From: Caprella mutica
Taxonomy: Eukaryota; Arthropoda; Malacostraca; Amphipoda; Caprellidae
Assembly (NCBI GenBank): GCA_947561585.1
Contig: CANNZV010003181.1
Location: 1-64,000 of the forward strand
Direction of reading: 5' to 3'
Length of the DNA: 64,000 nt
Position numbers and translations under genes: made by a program. The notes beneath the pieces were generated by a model. That model was not told the origin of the DNA. It saw only the letters and a list, made by a program, of their open reading frames with translations, and did no database searches. Positions 1-11,597 of the stretch are shown in pieces (within the stretch, counting starts at the first letter, position 1; each line of letters begins with the position of its first letter).

Positions 1-875
1 CGGGTTAGGTTTGTTTAGTTATTAACTTATTAATATTATTCATTCATTAATATCATATGTAATGCTAGGTAACTTGCATTTTCACTGTATCAAATTATAC
101 ATTTTGCTGGCTAATCACAAAAAATAAATTTTTCACTACACATGTGACAGAACAGCAGAAAGAAAGGTTGTTTGAACGCATTTATCAGTTGAGGTATTTA
201 GATTTTCAATCTCAAGCAGATTTTTTACACTATCGCCAACACAACAGCGATATTAATTGTAATATGATGTCATATAGTATTTATTGTTTATTTATTTCAT
301 TTGGAATTTTAACTTCTTGTAAAAGTTGTGGTTTTTGACCGAAGGCTTTTTTACATGTTTTTTTAACCAGGATTTTTTTGATGGGGAGGGGGGGTTATTG
401 CACAGGGTTTCAAGACTGGGAGATTGTCTTTTTTCACAATGAGAAATTTTGATCACGGGGAATTTGGTCTTAGAATCCAAAACAGCAACCTATTAGCAAA
501 GAGCGAAAACACTGAGTGTGTTGTCTCTGCCAGTCGACCCTTTCCACACCTCATCCAACCATTGTTGTGGGAGCACATGTGCAGTTTCATGGTAAAAAGG
601 TATTAATATTAACTTTTTCAACACGTATACTTTGAAAAAAACTACCATATTTAGAATATTTGTAATTTTATTATTAAATATTGTCTAAATGTCTCAGGAT
701 ATCGTCTGAGTTATTTTTTCATTGGTACGAATTATTTAACAAATGGCCATCAAAAAGTAAAATCTTTAGATTTTTATTGTCACCCAAATGAGCATTGTCA
801 GAGGGTGTGGAATATACCTGGGGTGGAATTTACAGGGGTTGAATATAGCGGGGTGGAATATACCTAGAACCTAAA
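1..875. other. AT-rich intergenic DNA, no gene recognised
   Basis: Short open frames only, none with a recognisable motif. A G-run sits near 380-395. I see nothing else that can be supported. Confidence 0.5.
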
Positions 876-879
876 TTTA

Positions 880-1212
880 TATGTAAATAAATTTCATGTA
901 AATAAATTTATATGTGAATAAATTTCATGTAAATAAATTTATGTGAATAAATTTCATGTAAATAAATTTATATGTGAATAAATTTCATGTAAATAAATTT
1001 ATATGTGAATAAATTTCATGTAAATAAATTTATATGTGAATAAATTTCATGTAAATAAATTTATATGTGAATAAATTTCATGTAAATAAAATTACATGTG
1101 AATAAATTTCATGTAAATAAAATTACATGTGAATAAATTTCATGTAAATAAATATCATGTTAATAAATTTCATGTAAATAAATATCATGTTAATAAATTT
1201 CATGTAATATTT
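880..1212. repeat. AT-rich minisatellite, unit about 31 bp
   Basis: Roughly ten head-to-tail copies of a unit containing ATTTCATGTAAATAAA and TATATGTGAATAA. Copies vary by small deletions and by an ATATCATGTT variant near the right end. It sits upstream of the LINE and could be part of its 5' region or unrelated. Confidence 0.85.
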
Positions 1213-1261
1213 CACGTAATAAATTTAATTGACTGCGTATTGATTCGATTTTTATTCTGCT

Positions 1262-1490
1262 GAAATGATATTTCATTTGGAGGAAACGCTATTTCATTTG
1301 GAGGAATTGATAGTTCACTTGGAGGAATTGTTATTTCACTTTGATGAAATGTTTTTTCACTTTGATGAAGTTATATTTCACTTTGATGAAATGTTATTTC
1401 ACTTTGATGAAGTTATATTTCACTTTGATGAAATTATATTTCACTTTGATGAAATGTTATTTCATTTGGAGGAACTTCAATTGGAAAAGG
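1262..1490. repeat. 21-bp minisatellite, read-through open frame
   Basis: About eleven 21-bp units based on TATTTCACTTTGATGAAATG, flanked by related TTTCATTTGGAGGAA units. Because the unit is a multiple of three, one frame stays open for 76 codons as an HFDEMLF repeat. I treat this as a by-product of the repeat, not as a gene. Confidence 0.8.
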
Positions 1491-1741
1491 TATAGTAGAT
1501 GATAGATTTGGCTTTGTTAAATCAAATGTTGCTGACTAGCTTCAGCTATATATTGATCCATTTTTATTTAATATTCAATCAGTAAAATTTTAGTTAGCAT
1601 AGACTATTATCAAATAAACTTATAATTGTAGGTTCATCTCTGTTAATAATTGTTCACCTGTCTTGGTGTGCGGATGTGCGACGCTCTCTGCTTTGTTTAC
1701 ACTTGTCTGAACATTCTAGACTGGCCCTAGTCTAGTTACTG

Positions 1742-2539
1742 GTGTTGGTACTCATCCGTATACGCTGCTCTTTTGTCATGGATCTTCGAAATGGTAAAGC
1801 AATTATTCCTCCTGTTTCTCCCAGTCGTGATGATGAGAAATCTAATGTTGCCTGCCGTTCCATGGAGGAAAAGTTTGAGCTGCTATCTGTCAAGCTCGAT
1901 GAGATTATTCAGAGATTGGATGCAAAGGATAATCTCATGAGACAGCTGCAGAACGAAAACACTGCGCTAAGAAGAGATGTCAAACATCTTGAGGAGCGCA
2001 TTGACAATATTGAAAATTTTGACCGTCGTAATGACATTATTCTATCTGGTACTGAAATACCTACTGCTGCGGTTGGTGAAGATGTGCTTCAAACTTCAAT
2101 TGCGACTCTCAAAAATAAAGTAAATTATTCGCTCTCTCCAAACAAAATATCTGCAGCTTTCAGACTAGGTAAGAAGCCTGATACTCAAGCAGCTGATAAG
2201 AGGAGTATCCTGATTAAGCTGTACGATAATGGAGTGAAGAGCGATGTAATAAGTTCTTTCAAAACCTCGAAGCCACAGGGACTGTTTGTCAACGAAAATT
2301 TGATACCTACTAGATCAACTATTCTGTACCTACTGCAAGTTGCGAAAAAGAAGTGCCCTAATAAGATAGCTTATTGTGGTTCTCAGGATGGCAAAGTTTA
2401 TGTTCTTTTGACTCCTCCAAATCCTACTGCTAAGAAGCAGAAAGTGATGGTTAATTCTTTAACAACGCTTGAGCTACTCTATGATAAGGAATTCGGGCTG
2501 GAATATAGTAAACTAGCGCAGCACTTCAGACGAGGATGA
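1742..2539 (+). CDS. LINE ORF1 protein, coiled-coil RNA-binding type
   Basis: The frame encodes 265 aa; the first ATG that fits well is at 1778 (MDLRNGKA), and the frame is also open from 1742. Residues about 45-100 form a heptad-like coiled coil (MEEKFELLSVKLDEIIQRL onward), followed by a basic globular part (NFDRRNDIILSG ... SAAFRLGKK) resembling the ORF1/FP-like domain common in arthropod CR1, L2 and related LINEs. The expected role is to bind element RNA as a multimer and deliver it with ORF2 protein. No zinc knuckle is seen. It ends before the 18-bp minisatellite that separates it from ORF2. Family-level assignment is by resemblance. Confidence 0.75.
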   Translation: MLVLIRIRCSFVMDLRNGKAIIPPVSPSRDDEKSNVACRSMEEKFELLSVKLDEIIQRLDAKDNLMRQLQNENTALRRDVKHLEERIDNIENFDRRNDIILSGTEIPTAAVGEDVLQTSIATLKNKVNYSLSPNKISAAFRLGKKPDTQAADKRSILIKLYDNGVKSDVISSFKTSKPQGLFVNENLIPTRSTILYLLQVAKKKCPNKIAYCGSQDGKVYVLLTPPNPTAKKQKVMVNSLTTLELLYDKEFGLEYSKLAQHFRRG

Positions 2540-2549
2540 CTTAGCATGC

Positions 2550-2935
2550 CGTGTCTTTCCTCCGCTCTTCTGTCTGCCGTCACTCTCCTGTCTGCCGTCA
2601 CTCTCCTGTCTGCCGTCACTCTCCTGTCTGCCGTCATTCCCCTGCCAAATGTTACTCTCCTGTTTACTGTTGTTCTCGTGTTTGCTGTCACTCTCCTGTC
2701 TGTCGTCACTCTCCTGTCTGTCGTCACTCTCCTGTCTGCCGTCACTCTCCTGTCTGCCGTCACTCTCCTGTCTGCCGTCACTCTCCTGTCTGTCGTCACT
2801 CTCCTGTCTGTCGTCACTCTCCTGTCTGTCGTCACTCTCCTGTCTGCCGTCACTCTCCTGTCTGCCGTCACTCTCCTATCTGCCGTCACTCTCCTATCTG
2901 CCGTCACTCTCCTGTCTACTGTCACTCTCCTGTGT
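2550..2935. repeat. 18-bp minisatellite between LINE ORF1 and ORF2
   Basis: About twenty units of CACTCTCCTGTCTGCCGT with T/C variants. The 18-bp period keeps all six frames open, giving VTLLSA-, SPVCRH- and DRRVTA-type shadow proteins on both strands. None of these is supported as a gene. It lies inside the LINE. Confidence 0.95.
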
Positions 2936-3300
2936 CGGTTGCCTGTCAGGTATATTTATTTTTGTTACCGTCGCATGCATTTCATTACATGTATCGCTGA
3001 TTTTAGTTACCGTAGGCTCATGTATAGCAATATATATGTAGACCTGCGTTATTCTCTATATTTGTCTGTCCGTATGTTAAAGCATGTGTATGAATTTTCA
3101 TACACATTGTCTTGCAGTCTGCGGCATGATTTATCTGCCTATGATAGGAAACCCTTTGGAAGGTGTTTAAGTTGTAGACAGGCATTTTCTTGTAGTTGTA
3201 ACCTAATCCACCATATAACTTTTATCTGTAGGAGATCTGAGTCTGATATGCATATGTGTACTAACGTTAAATATAGGTTATTACTGCTCTAATTGAGAGC

Positions 3301-3915
3301 TTGTTTGAAGAAGTTGATCCTGATGATAACTTTATAAATAATTTCTATAATTCACTTACTGGGCCTCTCCTCTCAAATTATTACTCTATTGGTAACTTCA
3401 ATCGATCCTTTTCTAGTGTAAAAAATTGTTTTTCTTTGTGTAACTATAATGTACGAAGTTTTAATGCCAATCATGAGACATTTTATGGATTTTTACAAAC
3501 GTTGAAAATAGAATTTAATTTGGTCATACTTACAGAAACTAGATTTTCTGGAGATGAAGGGTTGAACTTTGGAAGCTTCATGGGACATCATAGTTGGAGG
3601 GAGGGGGGAGGTGGAGGGGGGGTGTCAGTGTTTTTTTCTGACCAATTAACTGTAAGGAAGGTGGAGCATCTTTCTTTTGTAAATGAACATATTGAGTCAT
3701 GTACGGTCAGTCTTGTTCATGGGAGGAGATCTATTTTTGTTGTTGCTATTTACCGCCCACCTACTGGTTCACTCGATGATTTTCTAAGTCACGTGATATT
3801 TATTTTGAGTGATTCACTCCTGAGTAACTGTGAGACTATTGTTACAGGTGATTTGAATATTAACTTGATAGGTTATGAGGAGTCATGTTTGGGTATAAGA
3901 AATTTTTTTTTTTAG
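3301..3915 (+). pseudogene. LINE ORF2, 5' part: APE endonuclease
   Basis: This is the N-terminal apurinic-type endonuclease domain that nicks target DNA. Visible landmarks are the NVRSFNAN box near residue 50, the TETRF box with the catalytic Glu near residue 80, IYRPPT and TGDLNIN. No clear ATG opens the frame; 3301 is a TTG and the frame is open a little upstream. It ends at 3915 after a run of T residues (about 3904-3914), where the reading frame shifts. The conserved SLIDHIW and HTDHLPV endonuclease boxes continue in the next frame, so both pieces belong to one ORF2. Confidence 0.85.
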
Positions 3916-3916
3916 T

Positions 3917-6241
3917 ATGCACTCCATGAATTTTCTCCCATATATAACAAAACCTACTAGATTTCCTAGTGGCAATCAGGTAGGCAGTCCATCTCTTATT
4001 GACCATATATGGTTCAATAATTATGATAGCGTCTATTCTGGCATAATGCTATTTGAGCACACTGACCATTTACCAGTATTTTTCTTGATAAGTAGTTTTG
4101 TTCTTGATGATGAATGTTTGGTTAAAATAGAATTTCGTGACCACTCTTTAAGTAATAAACGGAGATTTTTGGCGGACTGTAGAGAAATAAATTGGGGTTG
4201 TCTTGATAATGATGTTAATACGGATATTTGTAAGTTTATTGAAATTGTAAACAGATTATATTGTAGGAGTTTTCCTTTAAAAATAAAATATGTATCTAAA
4301 AAAAGACTCTGCAAGCCATGGTTGACATCAGATATATTGAAGGCCATCAAATTAAAATCTGACTATTATAAGGGGTTTAAACTGAATCTCATTTCAGAGA
4401 CATTTTATAAGAGTTTTAGAAATAGGCTCACCAATTTGATTACTCGATCGAAAAGAAACTATCATTCGAATGCCTTTCAGAATTGTAAAAATGATATGAA
4501 ATCTACCTGGAAATTGATAGGTGATCTTATTGCTAATAAAAAACGCCCTAAATTAATAACTTCCTTGACTGTCGACGATATTGAGGTGAGCGGTGATCTG
4601 AATATTGCAGAGTCTTTTAACAGATACTTTATTAATGTTGCTACTGAATTAAATTCTGAGATTCCTCCCCCTACTTCTAATCCTATCGATAACATTTCTG
4701 TGAACATTGCTAATTCTATGTACTTCAATCCAGTGTGTGAAGTTGAAATTAGTAATATTGTATCTCGTCTCAAGAACTCCTCTTATGGTCTCTATGATGT
4801 TCCAACTAGAATATTTAAGATTGTTATAAGTAGTTTGTCTGGTCCTTTATGTGCAATTATTAACAAATCTTTGTCTAGTGGTATTTTTCCTGATTGTTTA
4901 AAGAAAGCTGTTGTTATTCCTGTGTTTAAGTCAGGCTCTGAGTCCAAGGTAAATAACTACAGGCCGATATCTATTTTACCACTTCTCAGTAAAGTTTTCG
5001 AGAAGTGTGTTAGTACTCGACTTTCGGATTTTTTGGATAAATTTGATGTTTTAAGTGATTATCAATTTGGTTTCCGACGGTCAAGGAACACCACTGATGC
5101 TATTTTGAACTTAATTGAAAATATTTACCATGAACTAAATTGTAGGAGGCATACAGTCGGAATTTCTATTGACCTTCGTAAAGCGTTTGATACTGTTGAT
5201 CATGTACTTCTTTTACGTAAGCTTTCTGTCTATGGTGTCCGAGGCATAACATTGTCATGGTTCCGGAGTTATTTACAGAATCGGACTCAGAGTGTTAAGA
5301 TTGGTACTGCGTTTTCTAGCACGGGGGTGGTGTCGTCAGGAGTGCCTCAGGGTAGTGTCCTGGGTCCCCTTCTCTTTCTAATTTATATAAATGATGTCAC
5401 CGAAATATCAAATGATTCAAATTTTACTCTTTTTGCTGACGACACCACTAAATCGTGTAGCGATGTAGATTTCCCTGCTCTTATTGATAAATCAAATGTA
5501 AATCTTGCTCGACTTTATGAATGGACCATTAATAATAGGCTTTCACTTAATTCCGAAAAGACTACTGCTCTGCTTTTCTCAAATCGTAGAAATTTAATTC
5601 AATCTTCTTTAACTCTCAAAATCAATGACAGTCCTATCCATTTCAGCGATTGTATTACATTTCTGGGTATTAAATTGGATAATCGTCTTACCTTTTCCCA
5701 GCATATTTGTCACATATGTTCCAAATTATCTAAAACTGCAGGCATCTTTTATAAAATCAATAGTCTAGTACCCAGAAGATTACTCATTAATTTATACTAT
5801 TCACTTGTTTACCCCTATCTTTTGTATGGAGTCCTGATATGGGGTGGCACTTCTCAGATTCATATAAATCCTCTTATAATAATTCAGAAAAAAATAATTA
5901 GATCAATAACATCTTCTGACTATCTTGCACCTTCTAAACCACTTTTCTTACAAACTAATATTCTTTCTGTTCAAGATATCTATAAGTTTAATCTATGTAT
6001 TCAAATGTTTACGCTTAACTCATCAGGTCATCTCGCCTATCCCGAACATAGCCATGATACCAGATCTTCTTTTAATGCTTATTCATCATTCCAGCGCCTT
6101 ACCCAATGTCAGAAATCCCTCAAATTCATTGGTCCTAAATGTTGGAACTCCATTCCTATTAACATCAGAAATAGTTGTTCCGTTGATGTCTTCAAGAGGA
6201 GATACAAGGAGTATATTATTAGTCAATGTATCCCTGTGTAA
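3917..6241 (+). pseudogene. LINE ORF2, 3' part: endonuclease end plus reverse transcriptase
   Basis: The segment encodes 774 aa. It starts with the end of the endonuclease domain (SLIDHIW, HTDHLPVF) and continues into a full reverse transcriptase: NNYRPISILPLLSKVFEK, YQFGFRRSRNTTDA, SIDLRKAFDTVDH (motif A), SGVPQGSVLGPLLFLIYIND (motif B) and the catalytic FADD (FTLFADDTT). The C-terminus has the IRSITSSDYLAPS and WNSIPINIR stretches common to CR1/L2-clade ORF2. There is no RNase H domain. The open frame is uninterrupted after the shift, suggesting a fairly young copy. Confidence 0.92.
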
Positions 6242-6363
6242 TTTTCTCTTTTACTGTGAATACTTTCTGTTTTATTTATTTTTGTATTTTGATTATGATT
6301 TCTCTTGTTTTGCTTAGGTTTTAATATAAAATTTACAATCATTTAGCTGTGTACTTGCCCAAA

Positions 6364-6383
6364 AAGTTCTATGTATAGAACTT
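6364..6383 (+). other. 3' terminal hairpin of the LINE
   Basis: AAGTTCTATGTATAGAACTT forms an 8-bp stem with a 4-nt loop about 90 bp before the element end, flanked by GCCC and GGGC that can extend the pairing. A conserved 3' hairpin is used by the reverse transcriptase for template choice in related LINEs; its role here is inferred. Confidence 0.6.
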
Positions 6384-6491
6384 CGCAAGGGCTTGAATAT
6401 TTTTTTAAATGTTATTTCTTTTCTTTTTCTATTGTACTAATGTCTTATTCAATAAAAATTATCATTATCATTATCAATATGTAAACATTGT

Positions 6492-6776
6492 TTGCAGATG
6501 GGTCGAAAATGTTGTGTACCAGAGTGCAGATCAAATTACCATCCTCAAGATCCTCATGTCACCGTCTTCCCCTTTCCCAAGAATGAATTGAGGAAAAGAG
6601 AACGGCTGAGTAGAATTCACCGTGATCAATTTGATCCTTCTGCCGTTTGCATAAAGCATTTTCACAAACAATTCATAGTAAGAGAGATGTCTGCTGTGAG
6701 GATTGACAACAGTAATGATTCATGCAAGAGAAAACTTACTATATTAACTAAAGATGCATATCCTTCAATTTTTTAA
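6492..6776 (+). pseudogene. THAP zinc-finger domain fragment
   Basis: The 94-aa frame begins MGRKCCVPECRSN and contains FPFPKN, a basic helix region (RKRERLSRIHR) and AVCIKHF, matching the C-x3-C ... C-x2-H pattern of a THAP DNA-binding domain (Cys6, Cys10, Cys51, His54). THAP domains occur in P-element-like transposases and in host regulators. The ATG directly follows TTTGCAG, a possible splice acceptor, so this may be an internal exon. A stop follows after 94 aa, while THAP-type sequence may continue in another frame beyond 6800. No transposase domain is seen nearby. The LINE ends only about 12 bp upstream, so it may have cut the gene here. Confidence 0.7.
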
Positions 6777-8300
6777 ACCATCCATGATATTTTTCTAGAG
6801 AACCTACTCTTAAAAGGAAAACTCCTGATGAACGTAGAGCTGTCATGAAAATAAAATATTAGAAAAATTAGAAATTGAAAATAATATTAATTTCTTTTCT
6901 GAAATCATTGATTTGTGTAAAAATTATTCAATATTATTTATTTTCTTGATAATAATAATTCCAATACATAGGAGAGATTTCAAATTTTTATTTCTAGTCT
7001 TTTGTACACAAAATGAACAATAGCTAAACTTGTGAAATTATATTTGATATAGCTAGTTATCTTGTCTGTTCTGTTCTTATCTATTATTCTTATATGCAGT
7101 ATCTTAATCTTAATTTATTGATTTATTTAAACTAAATAAACTGTAGCAACTGAAGTTAAAAAAGACATGAAAATTATTCATGCATTTCTTAAATAGATAG
7201 CTATTTATTCATCTTTATTAGCTAATCATTGTTGGCTAAAAAGAGATTGATGAAAGTAACAACCTTACATTGAAATAACAATTATTACTTATTAACTAGC
7301 TATATAATGGAATCCAGGATGGCATCTGCTCAGATGATCATCAAATTCTTATGATGCCAATTGTATTTTTGTCTATGGAAGTAAAGTAAAAGAAATTATA
7401 TAGCAGCATGTAATAAAATTTCATTTTGACATTTATTTCAATATTTCATTTATCCTTAATAAATACAATTATTTTTAATTAAAACAAATTAATAAATACT
7501 TACCAATTTGTAATTTTTGAGATGAATGTTTTCATATAAATACTGCAGTTGAAGAGAACAATGACCCAATATTGCCTGTTTGAAATGAAATTGAAAATAT
7601 ATTTAATTAATCTGTGCTACAATCTGAATAATAATAGCTAAGTATGATTGAAATTTCATTAAAACTTGATAATAAAACTTACCTCAAGTGGAGTGGAATT
7701 CAGAAACATCTCATTGTAATTACATCTGCTCATGCAATAAATTTAATATGAATAGATTACACTTTTTGACTGAAAAAAAAGCCATTTCTAGATTTAGCAA
7801 TGACGGATACAGTTTATGAAGATTATCAGTACTGCCACAGTAAAGCTCTAAAACATGGATTTTACAAAGGAACATTCTTCATAGATTCTCCAACACAAAT
7901 CTGAGTTTTGATTTAGATATTAGAAATTAATTAATATGTTCCCATTACCTAATTAATCTGAATATCATAATTATTTAATTAATATGAGACATTTCTTGAA
8001 CATTACCCATTTCTTGGTCTGGGTATACAATAACAAATTTGTAAAATTAAAAAGTAATAGGAAATTAGAAACCAGTTAGTAGAGAGAAATTAACATAAAG
8101 TGGTTACACTTTTCTTTGATAGTACCTACCTAATATTTAGTAAATGTTAATGTATTGTTTTATAAGGCAATAAGTTCAGAACATTTTGTTATAAATTCCT
8201 AGATTTAGTATTTACTAGTAATTGACTATGAATAAAATAAAGAGTTTTCAAAACATTCTACATTTCTCAGATACTGATTTTTGTAGACTTGCAGAGTCCC
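6777..8300. other. AT-rich DNA, no gene recognised
   Basis: Very AT-rich with frequent stops in all frames. I see no coding signature, repeat array or RNA gene. Confidence 0.5.
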
Positions 8301-8307
8301 TAAGCTC

Positions 8308-8705
8308 GGGTCACGCAGGTAAATTGCGGCCCTTTAATTTTTAATTATGGCCCTCTCAATAGAGTCTAATACATTCTGAACCTAAATTACATTTTTTTAA
8401 ATTGTATAGTAAATGTACTTGGTACTTTAAAGTACTCTAAAAAGTACTTGGTACTTGTACTTTGAAAATACTTTTTTATTTGAGTACATTTACGAGTACT
8501 TGTACTTGGTACTTAAGTACTTTCGATGTACTTTTCGCCCATCTCTGATTACATTAAAATGTTGCATACCTACCAAATTAAGCACAATGCGTGCTATAAT
8601 TTATTACTTTATGTTTTTAATGTGTGTTATGAAGCCATGATGTTTTTGCTGTTAACTTGTTAGAGGCCGCAGTTAGTTAGTGTGATGCAATTTACCTGCT
8701 TGACC
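8308..8705. mobile_element. TIR MITE (GGGTCACGCAGG family), with a nested insertion
   Basis: The left end GGGTCACGCAGGTAAATTGC and the degenerate right end (TTTACCTGCTTGACC) match the ends of the copy at 23844-24072. The middle is interrupted by the GTACTT-rich segment ending near 8545. Confidence 0.75.
8399..8548. mobile_element. hAT-like GTACTT-rich fragment nested in the MITE
   Basis: Dense GTACTT/AAGTAC motifs end with CGCCCATCTCTG, the reverse complement of a hAT-type end (CAGAGATGGGCG). The segment is absent from the related MITE at 23844, which supports a secondary insertion. Confidence 0.6.
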
Positions 8706-9815
8706 TTAGTTAGGTACCACTGAACTGATTAAGAAACTATAGAAAGTTAGGATTAAATCTTAGGTTCTAATTAGATAAATTAAAATCCATATTTCCATGT
8801 GTGGCATGAAAGTCACCAGTTTAGCGAGGAAATGATTCAGATCGCCACCTTTAAGATACTTTAAAGAAGAAATTTGACTTCCTTGAAGATTTACATTTAT
8901 ATGCTTCATGATTCATGTGTGTATCTATAATCTCTTGAGCCTATTACTATTAGTAATACTGTAATGATATTTCTATTTTAATTTTATGAGTTATTTACAA
9001 ATATGAAGTAAAATTAATTTACCTATAAATTTAGATATCATACTATAATAGGTAAATTCTATATACCTTGCTAGCATCAACTCCATTCATATACTGTATC
9101 CCAAGAACAAATTTTTTATTTTGTTCTCTGCAATTTAGAAAAAGTTAGCAAAATGCCAAAATCATCAAAAAATTTCTGATTTATAATCTCTGAATCCAAA
9201 AATTAATGGTATCAAAAGATTAAAAAAACCTGAGGGTGATAGATGATTCATTTTGAGAACAAAAAACTAGTAAGCTGCAACTGTGGAATTAAGACTTGGT
9301 ACTCAACTAATTAAGGCTTAATATGGTTATAGACTACCTAACTTAAATACCTATTGAATTAATGATAGCTACATAATATCTGAAAATTATTCAGAGTATT
9401 CCTAGCCATTTCCTGTTATAATAGAAATAAAGTTGAACTAAAACACTGGTATAATATTTGTATTTTCTTGAATCAAAATACTTAGGAATCTAGGATGTTA
9501 CCTCCTACTTTAACTAGAACTATTTCATCAGTACTCGGCTACTCGCTAATAGATACATTGCAATTGAAGATTTCTACCATTAAAAATCATAATTTATCGT
9601 AAAAAATATACCATTCGATAGTAGAAATTCTAATGAATACACTGTAAAAAATTTAAATTTAAATTTCACTCGTAACTATTAAAATAAGTCAATTAAATGG
9701 GAGCGAAACCGTTTTTTATTTTATTTATTCCTATCTAAATTGAAGGAAGCGTAGCGCTTTGTTATGATTTCGACCAACAGCTGTTCAAACTATAAACGTC
9801 AGAATGGTCCGGCCT
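8706..9815. other. AT-rich DNA, no gene recognised
   Basis: No open frame with recognisable motifs and no repeat array. The right end adjoins the copia fragment. Confidence 0.5.
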
Positions 9816-9819
9816 GATA

Positions 9820-10720
9820 CACTATAGATGGCCTTGGTCATCCCCACTCATATGAGCTGTAGCTCCAGAATCTATAATCCAAGAATTATCTCCAATATCT
9901 TTGCTACAGAGAGCACTAGCATAAAGAGATCTGTCCTTTTTAAGATTACTTACTTCAACTATATTAGCCTGAGACTAGGACTGTTTCGCTTGCATGTAAT
10001 TCTTGTGCTTAAAACAGTCCTTCTTCATGTGACCTTCTTTATTGCAAAAGTAACAATAATAGTCTGCTTGCTTTTCACTGAATCTGAAACAGCAGCTCTG
10101 TTCGATTCTACACTTAATGCTCTGTTCACATTATTTGAATCTAGTGTACTTAACTTTATTGCTTCACGTTTGAGATTTTCAGCGACTGCATTCCAAGATG
10201 GTACAGTTGCTTGTGTTTCCAATGCTGTGACAATCACATCGAACTGAGTAGGTAGTGAGGAGAGTAAACAGATGACTTGATCTTCATTACTCACTGCTTC
10301 ATCCAAAACAGCAAGTTCTTGAAAGATTTCTGTGAATTCCTTCAAATGAGCTTGAAGGTAGTCTTCTCATGTGAGCTTGAGGATGAAAAGCCTCTTCTTC
10401 AGTCGCAATTTATTGGACCATGTATTTGCCAGAAATACATTTTGTAGAGAATTCCAAACAGTCACTGGATAATCAGGTTCACAAACTATAAATAATTGGT
10501 GGGTTGATATAGATAACACAAGAATAGCTAACGCCTTATTTTTCCTTGTGTTAAATGCATCCCGGATAGCCTGAGTTGCTGAATCAGCAGGAGCCGTCTC
10601 TGTCCCATCAACTATTGACATTAATCCTTCTTTAAGTAGATACATTTTTACCTGTACCTTCCAAGTAGGATAAATGTTTTCAGATAATGGGGTAATCCCC
10701 AAGATTTTACCACTAGCCAT
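9820..10720 (-). pseudogene. Ty1/copia gag-protease fragment
   Basis: Read right to left: residues from 10720 begin MASGKILGITPLSENIYPTW, the N-terminus of a copia-type Gag; a frameshift near 10365 leads to a second block (VICLLSSLPTQFDVIVTAL), again typical of Gag; a second shift near 10050 exposes a zinc knuckle of the form C-x2-C-x4-H-x4-C (CYFCNKEGHMKKDC); further on, near 9850, comes the protease signature WIIDSGATAHMS with the catalytic Asp. The remainder of pol is missing beyond about 9820. No LTR is recognised; a hAT-like segment abuts the 5' side. An inactive relic. Confidence 0.88.
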
Positions 10721-10772
10721 TGTATGAAAACAATTGAAACATAATTTATAACAGATTTATACTTCAATGTAA

Positions 10773-10960
10773 CCAGAGATGAGCGGGATTGTACTTCCCA
10801 AGTACCAAGTAAAAATACTAAGTAACAAGTAAGTACTTCAAGTACTACTTGAAGTACTTTCTAAAAAGTACTTTGAATAATTACTTTGAAGTACTTTTTA
10901 CAAGTACTTGTTACTTTCCAAGTAAAAAGTACCTTATAAAAGTACATTTTTTTCTTTTAT
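10773..10960. mobile_element. hAT-like GTACTT-rich fragment
   Basis: Starts with CAGAGATGAGCGGG, a hAT-type end, then dense AAGTAC/GTACTT motifs including self-complementary stretches. It is the same family as the segment ending near 8548 but in the opposite orientation. The far end is not defined. Confidence 0.5.
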
Positions 10961-11355
10961 TATAAAATGACAGTCAAACTTACAACGATGACGCTATGGT
11001 TGCTAGATGTTGCAAATTGCATTCAAGAGATTTAAAAGATTCGTTCTATTATCTCTGTAAAATTGAATCTTTTTCCCATCTAGAAATTTATTTACAGCAC
11101 CGTACGCACTATGGAACTGGATAAAAACTGTTCGATTTTAGTGTTGTCACACACTAAAATCTAGAGTTTGAAGAGTCAGTCAGAAGAACAATAAAATCGA
11201 AACCAAGACATTGTATAATTTTATGTGAAGATGATATTTTATATATTCTGAATTACAATCATGTATATGAGCTATATTGACCAATTGAAGTGCATTGCCT
11301 ATTATTATTTTGTGATACCTAGATATTGCAACCAATTTTTTCCAAACGCGTACAT
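10961..11355. other. Intergenic DNA, no gene recognised
   Basis: Only short frames with no motifs. I see nothing that can be named. Confidence 0.4.
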
Positions 11356-11597
11356 TAAAAAGAGTCACTGTGATGGTGCACTATCAGTGAAAAGAGTGAC
11401 TGTGATGATGTACTAACAGAGAAAAGAGTGACTGTGATGATGTACTACTAGAGAAAAGAGTCACTGTGATGATATACTATCAGAGAAAAGAGTCACTGTG
11501 ATGATGTACTATCAGAGAAAAGAGACACTGTGATGATGTAGGTACTATCAGAGAAAAGAGTCACTGTGATGATTTACTATCAGAGAAAAGAGTCACT
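11356..11597. repeat. 32-bp minisatellite at the 3' break of the BEL/Pao element
   Basis: About seven units of AGAGTCACTGTGATGATGTA plus CTATCAGAGAAA. The integrase frame of the BEL element runs straight into the first unit, so the repeat marks the point at which the element is truncated. Confidence 0.9.

Larger units (their letters stand above)
1620..6480 (+). mobile_element. CR1/L2-like LINE retrotransposon
   Basis: Non-LTR retrotransposon with an ORF1, an endonuclease/reverse-transcriptase ORF2 and a 3' end that stops in short TTATCA-type repeats (about 6458-6478) rather than poly(A), as in CR1/L2-type elements. An AATAAA lies at 6451. The left boundary is estimated from the GC-richer 5' region and is not defined by a target duplication. 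ORF2 is broken by a frameshift at a poly-T run, so this copy is probably inactive unless the shift is an assembly error. Confidence 0.85.

Noticed and set aside
880..1212. CRISPR-like array
   Set aside because: Units are adjacent with no unique spacers, AT-rich and in a eukaryotic setting, so this is a minisatellite.
2479..3292. Long open frames on both strands (LSAVTL, CRHSPV and DRRVTA repeats)
   Set aside because: They are by-products of an 18-bp minisatellite, which keeps every frame open; no non-repeat domain is attached.
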